Below, in pieces: positions 57,728-64,000 of a stretch of 64,000 nt of DNA. Below the pieces are notes generated by a model, which saw nothing but the letters and a program-made list of their open reading frames with translations, was not told where the DNA came from and made no database searches. Both the position numbers and the translations under genes were made by a program. Source of the DNA: Bemisia tabaci (lineage: Eukaryota > Arthropoda > Insecta > Hemiptera > Aleyrodidae); contig NC_092802.1 in assembly GCF_918797505.1 (NCBI RefSeq), forward strand, positions 18,249,883 to 18,313,882. The letters run 5' to 3'. Positions within the stretch are counted from its first letter, which is position 1. Each line of letters starts with the position of its first letter.

Positions 57728-58420
57728 TCCTTTTCTTAGGAATTCTCGAATGGTTCAAACTGTGATTTAGGGGAGCTCCAAGGAGATCCTTAATGTGGCA
57801 TCATAAAAAAACAATTTTTGGGGACTTGGAGTAAAATTGAGCAGCGTAATTTTTGAAATGAATCCTTGCAAGGGATTAAAATGATATGCTACTAAAAAAA
57901 ATTAGGAAAAACATTTTTTGGAATTTTGACAAATTCAAAGGTAGGTTCGAACTTACACGGGAAAAAATGGATTGTTGGTTTAACAAATAAATTGTTAAAA
58001 AAAGTAACATAGACATGTTTCATATGTACATTTTACAATAGTAGATAGCTAATCCAACCATGGGCGTGGTTAAATTTGCTATTTTTATCGTAAAATCTAC
58101 ATTGAAACATGTCTGTCACTTTTTTCTAACTGTACAACATTTTTAAATCAGCAATTTCATTTTTTCCGTGAATTATTATAATTCCAATGTTACGTTGCTG
58201 AATTTTACTCAAAGTTGGTAAATATTTCTCTTTTTACACTGCGATTTTGAGAGCTTCCTTAAACCTCTTTTAATACGAGCGTGAACTACGTGGGACTTCT
58301 CAACGAGGGAAATGTTTCAGGAACGACTATGAATACAACCCTGAAGGGTTCTAAAACGAACCAGGGATATTTCTCATTGCAAAAAGTAGTCTAATTTTGA
58401 TAAGGTTCGTATCCACTTAA
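57728..58420 (+). repeat. Repeat family N, copy 4, interrupted by element I3
   Basis: CTCCTTTTCTTAGGAATTC start, AATCCTTGCAAGGGATTAAA at 57861, AGGAACGACTATGAATACAA near 58319 (compare AAGGAACGACTATGAAATACAA at 36861). Confidence 0.5.
57956..58170. mobile_element. Element I3 (215 bp), CACGGGAAAAAATG ends
   Basis: CACGGGAAAAAATGGATTG and ATTTCATTTTTTCCGTG ends, with AGACATGTTTCATATGTAC inverted inside as ACATTGAAACATGTCT. Confidence 0.68.
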
Positions 58421-58899
58421 GCTCCTTGGCCCGCTGAGCCCTTCACACAAAAGTGGCGCGAGTTCAAGGATCGACGATGAGGATGAAAGTATCCCTTAAT
58501 TTTACGTCCGTCTAATTCTGCTCGTGAAAAGAAGTTGGAATTTTCTGGAACTTGACGGTCTCATAATTTTAAGTGCCGCAACTATTTTCATTATTCGCGG
58601 AAAGATGACCCTCGCATCGCGTTTAATCAGGCTTCAATAAAGAACTCTGTGTAAGTCGTAATCTCGAGAGAGCGAACAATGACACTGAAGCGAGCAGAGC
58701 GCGGTGTGCCAGATCGTAAATGGTTGAAAGGTTCTTACTCGCAAGTGGTTCTGGTTTTACTTGATAACCTCCGCGAACGGTTGAGGGTAGTTATTTTAAG
58801 TTTCATGGTCATTTTCACAAGGGGGTTTTGAGAAAAACGCATAGGTGAAAAAGCTTAGGACGTCCAACATTATATCAGCTGGGGACACATTGGATATTG
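58421..58899. other. Unassigned intronic DNA
   Basis: No exon or repeat recognised. Confidence 0.4.
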
Positions 58900-59350
58900 A
58901 AGGAAGGAAAGGTGGCAGAAAGAAATGAAGAAGAAGAAGATTTATAGAAGGAAAGGAGAAGAAGAGAAGAAAAGAAAGAAAAAAAGAAAAAAAGGAAAAT
59001 AGGAAAAGAAGGAAAGAAGAAGAAGAAGAGAGAAAGAAAAGAACAAGAGGAAAAGAAGGAAAGAAAAAGAACAAGAGGAAAAGAAGTAAAGAAAAAGAAC
59101 AAGAGGAAAAAAGGAAAGAAGAAGAAGAAGAAAAGGAAGACTAGGAGGTAGCGGAGGAGGAGAAGTGGGAATAGAAAGAGGGGGAAAAGGAGGCGGAGGA
59201 ACAGGAAGAAGAGAAAGAAGAGAGAGAAGAGGAAGAAGAGGAAGAAGAGGAAGAAGAGGAAGAAGAAGGAAGGAGAAAAGCGCGAGATAAAGAAGAACAA
59301 TAAAACGGAGAGAAAGAAAAAGAAAGAGAACAAAGAAATGAGTAAAAGAA
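58900..59350 (+). repeat. 450-bp polypurine tract (GAA/GGA/GAAA)
   Basis: Almost only A and G, with a few T or C interruptions. It yields the Phe/Leu/Ser-only open stretches on the minus strand, which are artefacts. Confidence 0.97.
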
Positions 59351-59360
59351 AATCAAATTC

Positions 59361-59530
59361 TTATTCGTCTATCTCTTCATATTCCTCATCCTTTTCCTCT
59401 TCCTCTTCTTCCTGCGGTTCCGCTTCTCTTTTCTCTCCTTCTTTTTGCTCCTTCTTTTTATCTCCTTTTACTTATTCCTGTTTTCCTTTTTATCCTTATT
59501 TATTTCACCCTCTTCCTTTTTTCTTTCGCT
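59361..59530 (+). repeat. Polypyrimidine tract adjoining the polypurine tract
   Basis: TTCCTC/TTCTT-rich, some 170 bp, giving with the preceding tract a purine-to-pyrimidine switch able to form a long imperfect hairpin or triplex. Confidence 0.93.
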
Positions 59531-60122
59531 TCCTCCCATTGAATTCTAATTTGTTCCACATTACGAGCCATGAGCTCTTGCACATGAGAATTTTATCAAA
59601 ACTTCCCACGTGAGTGTGATTGTACTACTTAATTGCACCAAATTATAGCAAAGCGTGGATCTAAAACCCCAAGTCTGTCAAACTAGGTTTAAGAATGCCT
59701 ACGTTGTAGAGCTTATCAGATAGTGCACGTATTTGCTTATAGCATCGACCGATTCGAATATTATTGTGTCCGGCGCTGTCGTGTGACCAGCGATGGAGTT
59801 CCATTAGAAGCTCAACTTTCATTCAAAGTAATCTCCACCCTAGAATTCAATTCCAGACGCAACCATTATACCGTCACTCCTACAATGTAACAGCGTAACT
59901 GCAGCTCGAGATGCAGCCCTACCGTTCGTATAGGTCAATGCTTCCCGGAGCTCAAGTGGCAAGTCAGGTACGCCTTTACGCCGAAAGGACGAACGACTGA
60001 ATAAACCGTCGTTCCTACGCTAGAGCCCATTCCAACAATGACGTCATTAAAATGGGCGATTCAACCGGTGTTTTTGTAACGCACGCGGAATTGGGGTTCG
60101 AACGCTCGGGAGTAGCCGATAA
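59531..60122. other. Unassigned intronic DNA
   Basis: TACGCCTTTACGCCGAAAGGACGAACGAC near 59970 loosely resembles 4790-4840; otherwise nothing identified. Confidence 0.4.
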
Positions 60123-60287
60123 TAGTGGCGTGGCGTGAATTGCGATATATCGATTGTTATGTAATTTAAACCTATGGTAAAGAATCGATTATTAAGGTGT
60201 TCGCTACAAACACCCTATTTATCGATCCTTTTCCATAGGTTTAAATGGCATAACAATCGATCCATCGCAATTCACGCCACGTCACTG
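60123..60287. mobile_element. Family A copy with perfect 8-bp target duplication
   Basis: GCCGATAA at 60115-60122 and 60288-60295. TAGTGGCGTGGCGTG start, CACGCCACGTCACTG end. Its right duplication directly abuts the L element at 60296. Confidence 0.96.
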
Positions 60288-60295
60288 GCCGATAA

Positions 60296-60548
60296 CTGCT
60301 GTGCCAAGGAAGAACGTTGTATGAACCTTCAGGCGTTGCCAAAACTCCTTTCATAAAGTATCAGTTTTCAGGAAAATTTGTGAGTGCTATTCTTCTATTT
60401 TTTCCAAAAAATTTAATCGCAATTAAATGCGAAGTATCTGAAAATTCCGGGGGTAAAAATTCACAAATTGTCTTAAAAATAAATCTTTCTTCGGAGGCAA
60501 TTTGGCAACAGTTGAATGGTAATACGGTGTTTTTCCCTAGCACGGCAG
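60296..60548. mobile_element. MITE family L, copy 4 (253 bp)
   Basis: CTGCTGTGCCAAGGAAGAACG and CGGTGTTTTTCCCTAGCACGGCAG ends; GCGTTGCCAAAACTCC and GGCAATTTGGCAACAG subterminal. Confidence 0.8.
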
Positions 60549-61613
60549 ATAAGGGGTAAGCGGAAAATAATGCGGACTCGACAGTACGGATGACGATTTC
60601 CCGGCAACATTGCTGGCTACTTTTGAGCGGAAACTTTTGTTGCGACTTATCCCTCCCCTCCTCCCGGTTGCCCCACCAACCGCCAATACCACCGTAAAGC
60701 GTTAATGACCGACAAATCTGTCGCAAGCCTTTAATTGAAGCACTTAACCTCCGACGGTTGCCGTTCGCTCTGTTTTATTCCACGAGAAGGGAGGGTTCGC
60801 AATCTGATCAACGGTTCGTAAATCGTCGGTCCTCTGACGTAAAATGTATTTCTATTACTACGTGAGCCTTGGAAAGCATGAGATTACATGGATAATAGGG
60901 CTCAACTCAAAGAACAGTTACGCTCTTGTCGAAGGGGCGATGAAATGTAAAATTTTTTGAGAGATATGGCCGCTATACAGCTTTTGTTTAAAACCAATGG
61001 ACGAGCTGGCGAAGAGCTCTCCAAGTTAAGTCGGCGGTGGTAGGGATCTAAGAGGGAACCCTCCAGAAATTCTCGGCTAAAATCAACTTTGGGGAACTTT
61101 GATTGAAAAAAAAACACACACACAGACACCCCCTAGCATACACAGTACTCACTGACATGTGGACCGCGTTAAGCAGAAAAATGTCCATCCTTTGTAATCA
61201 TTGTCTTACGTGCTTTGATTTTGCTGCACTGTGCCGAGTCTGTGTACCTGGTAATCAGTCTCGGTCTCGCAATAACAGCATAGCGACGGCTCGTTATTAT
61301 TTTTAATTTATTTTCCAGTTGAAAATGAAACTGTAACTATTTTGAAACGTTCCGGGTTTTGTTTATCCTTTGTTCTTTTTTTGCAACCTTTTCCCCAAAT
61401 TAAGTTGTTCTTTTGTTAAGCAAAAAGGAACCGAGCCACATCCGCTACTGCCAAATTCTATTGGACAATTCAATGTTTCACAAGAGAACGTGCGAATTCC
61501 TTTGAGAATTTAAAGGAATTCGCTTCGTACTATGTCGGAAAATTCACTGAGATTTGCACGAAAATCCGCACAACCGTTTTCATTTAAAAATTGAACTGCC
61601 CAATTAAATGTGG
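60549..61613. other. Unassigned intronic DNA
   Basis: A CA microsatellite at 61110-61126; no exon recognised. Confidence 0.4.
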
Positions 61614-62244
61614 CAATGGGCCTGTTGCATGCAAGAAATACAGCCGCGCGAATAGACTTTATAGAGGTTAAATGACACGAAAATTACGATGGTCACATTA
61701 AAAAAGTCTGAAATACACTCCTTACTGCGCAATTTGCATTGTTAGGAACGCGCTTTTTCAAATTTCCCGCGTCTGGGGGCAGTTTTCTAATCACCGGAAA
61801 CGAGCAAACGGTGGGCTCAGTGATTTCCGGAAGATGTCGAGTCGTTGTTGTTGTTGTTATTTTTTCCTTCAGTTTGTTTACAAACCCAACGTGATCTCTT
61901 ATAGTGGTCCACATACGCTTTATGCGGTAACCAAATCGATCAACTTTTAAATATCCAACACAATCCTTCTACATTTCATTTCACGATATCACGAGCTCCG
62001 ATTTTTAGGTTATGTTGTCAGTTTTAGTTGACCGGAAATAGCAGCGAGTTGCCGTTAATTGTTTCCGTTAGAAAACTGCCCCCAGACGCGGGAAATTTGA
62101 AAAAACGCGTTCCTATCAACGCAAATTGCGCAGTAAGGAGTGTATTTCAGACTTTTTCAATGTGACCATCGTAATTTTCGTGTCATTTAACCTCTAAAAA
62201 GTCTATTCGCATGGCTGTATCTCTTGCATGCAACAGGCCCATTG
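61614..62244. mobile_element. Foldback element V, 631 bp with 177-bp arms
   Basis: Left arm 61614-61790 (CAATGGGCCTGTTGCATGCA...GGGGGCAGTTTTCTAA) and right arm 62068-62244 are inverted with about 8 differences. Spacer of about 277 bp without recognisable coding. Confidence 0.92.
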
Positions 62245-62649
62245 CTGGTATGCCTTGGTTCCTTTCTGCTGAATGCGGTTCATTTTAAAGAGCTACCGGA
62301 GAACATTTCCGAGAATGTCTCTGATAACTCTCCTGTTCCCATTTATGGCACTAGACTTTTCTCGGGAAACTTTGATCCTTCCTTAGACGGTGGTAAGATT
62401 TTCTAAATCGGGGAAAAGTTCCTTTGTCCAATGGAAATTTGAACTTCACCAGTAGAAATTCTGCAACAGTCAAGTTAAGGTTGAAAAGACTGACACAAAA
62501 TCTGACATTTAAGTCCACGACAGGGCTCCACCGGCGTAGTTATTGCTTGAAGTCCAAACAGACCATCAAATCTTTCGTAACAGATGTCATAAAACATACG
62601 TTATTGAAAGCTCTGACCTTGAGCCGTGGTGAAGGATTAAAGCTCGTTT
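62245..62649. other. Unassigned intronic DNA
   Basis: A 127-codon open stretch (62424-62807) runs into the B copy and has no domain. Confidence 0.4.
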
Positions 62650-62802
62650 GCGGTCCCAGTAATTTGGCGACATTGTTTTCCCCCATTTCAACCTATGGAA
62701 ATATATCGATTATCGAAGGGGCCAGGTGCTCCGACAAAAATCGATTATTCAACACGATTTTAAATGGAGGAAAGCCAATGTTGCCAAATTGTTGGACCCG
62801 CC
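62650..62802. mobile_element. Family B copy
   Basis: GCGGTCCCAGTAATTTGG start, CCATTTCAACCTATGG, ATCGATTATC inside, CCAATGTTGCCAAATTG and GGACCCGCC at the end. Confidence 0.78.
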
Positions 62803-63140
62803 TCTGATTGAAGCTGTGCATTGAAACGTCAAATCTATCATTTTCATTGTTTTTTCCATATTGATCTCAGTCTCTACAAAAAAAAAAATGTTTCCTCATT
62901 CTTTACTTGGAAAGAGGGAGACAAAAATCTTTTACAGACCCTTTTATTAGCCGGAATACCCGAAAAAAAGTGAACGTATCAAACCTAACTTAGCTTATTC
63001 AGGTGCAGTGTATTTTAGAGACTCCGCACTGCTAGCTTCCCTACAGTGTAAACGTTACTTTTGGAAATCAACCCAGTCAGTTTAATTTGTTTAATTTGTT
63101 TTATTTTTCTCAACAAGTTGTTTATCAATCATCATTAGGT

Positions 63141-63220
63141 GACCAATGGCATATATCCATGTCCTTTTTGTCCTCTATGTCTATAGCATTGTCTATCAAT
63201 TTCAATAATCGACCCGCAGG
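63141..63220. mobile_element. Family G, right-end fragment
   Basis: ATATCCATGTCCTTTTTGTC, TCTATGTCTATAGCATTGTC and TCAATAATCGACCCGCAGG match the G right end. Confidence 0.7.
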
Positions 63221-63235
63221 TGCGGGAGCAACATT

Positions 63236-63542
63236 CAGGGTGTCTACTAAAACAGGGTGGCCAAAAATTAGTACTTTTACAGTACTTCTTCAGTAAAGTC
63301 CCAAGAACTTCAGCACTTCCACAACAGAAAAATTCAGCACTTTTTCAGTACCCGCATTTGACGAAATTCAAAAAATTTCAAAACTTTTCTTCGCTCAGAT
63401 TTCGACAAAAATGACAAAAAAAATGAAAACATTCTGGACCGCCTTGCAAAATTACCGCACTTTTTCAGTACTTCCGGACTGCCCTTGGAAAATCATTACT
63501 ATTTCCGGACTTTCTGAAAAATCCGGATTCGTAGACACCCTC
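63236..63542. mobile_element. CAGGGTGTCTAC-ended MITE (hAT-like), 307 bp
   Basis: CAGGGTGTCTAC and GTAGACACCCTCG ends. The interior repeats TTCAGTACTT and TTCAGCACTTTTTCAGTAC several times. A clean target duplication is not visible. Confidence 0.7.
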
Positions 63543-63800
63543 GTGGCATGTTGCTAGATAATGCTGAAATACCAGCATTTTCCCCTATTTAAAACCATGA
63601 GAATTATCCACTTTTGATTGCACAATCTGGAAACCTTGGGCGGCGGTGTAGGTTGGCAACCTTAGGCGCAATAAAAGCTAACGGTTATGGTGCTGACGAT
63701 CAGACTTATAAAACTTGATTGGCGCTTGATACCGAAAACTTGAGAGGTCGAGCTTGAGCGGAAATTGGTTATCTATCCGGCTAGTTTCGCTTTAGAGTCC

Positions 63801-64000
63801 GCCGGCGGACAGTGGATCGTCGAGTCAATAGGAGAGGTCGGACAAAATTAGGAAAATTTAAACGCTTATAACTCCGTTCATTCAAAGCTTTATCGTTCTG
63901 AAAGTGGTTTCATTGGTTTTCTCGTGAAATTTTCTTTAGAGAGCACCCCTTCAAATTTCAAATTTGACGACATTTACATTAAAATTGGCTGTTCCAGTCA
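63801..64000 (-). mobile_element. MITE family E copy, cut by the window edge
   Basis: GGACAGTGGATCGTCGAGTC, AATAGGAGAGGTCGGACAAA, CGCTTATAACTCCG and CTCGTGAAATTTTC are the inverse of the E right half. Confidence 0.85.

Larger units (their letters stand above)
51077..64000 (-). other. Rdl: Rdl intron upstream of the 68-bp exon (partial)
   Basis: Ends with GTGTTTTACAG directly before the 68-bp exon and extends past the right edge. The preceding exon (NISAILDSFSVSYDKR region in Drosophila) was searched for by eye on the minus strand and not found. Confidence 0.85.

Noticed and set aside
57468..57758. Charged 96-codon open stretch on the Rdl strand
   Set aside because: Looks protein-like but does not match an Rdl exon or any family I know; kept only as a note.
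58796..59356. Phe/Leu/Ser-rich open stretches
   Set aside because: Translations of the polypurine tract read on the opposite strand.

Overview
This is eukaryotic, arthropod DNA: AT-rich, almost free of long reading frames, and packed with short inverted-repeat elements. The only host coding sequence I can support is two exons of one gene on the minus strand, the GABA-gated chloride channel subunit Rdl. A 68-bp exon (51009-51076) ends in MYVLSISSVSEVLM, and a 227-bp exon (5527-5753) begins [12 protein letters not shown]. Both have AG/GT borders, and the first ends in phase 0 exactly where the second begins. The exon sequences point to an insect; FQKR where Drosophila has YRKR, plus the repeat landscape, suggests a hemipteran (whitefly-like), but I cannot prove the species.

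Layout on the gene's own (minus) strand: 64000-51077 is the 3' part of the intron upstream of the 68-bp exon; 51008-5754 is one complete intron of about 45.3 kb; 5526-1 is the start of the next intron. The exons for the signal peptide and N-terminus, the Cys-loop, the membrane segments and the alternative partner of the 68-bp exon are not visible here. The window is therefore essentially intronic, and its content is transposable elements.

I sorted the repeats into families by comparing copies within the window. Family A has about 14 copies of a roughly 165-bp palindromic hAT-type MITE with CAGTGGCG ends; five copies have perfect 8-bp target duplications. Family B is related (CATTGGCGG ends, 8-bp duplications). 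C is a 552-bp foldback (3 copies), D about 500 bp (3), E about 240 bp with ACAGTGGATCGAGT ends (about 7), G a ~500-bp foldback with GGGCTGATTGTTG ends (2 long, 2 partial), H a MITE with CACTGGAAA ends (2), and L about 255 bp with TGCCGTGCTAAGG ends (several). Many appear once or twice. A non-LTR retrotransposon 3' end occurs twice, one copy with a recognisable C-terminal reading frame.

Elements are nested, giving relative ages: a TTAA-flanked 440-bp palindrome inside H; C inside W inside E; D inside A and D inside E; F inside E; A inside another TIR element; and a 2,072-bp TIR element, carrying eleven copies of a GTCCGTACCGTAGCC motif, inside an A copy. That last element is the least familiar object in the window. 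No bacterial genes, CRISPR arrays, rRNA or convincing tRNA were seen.
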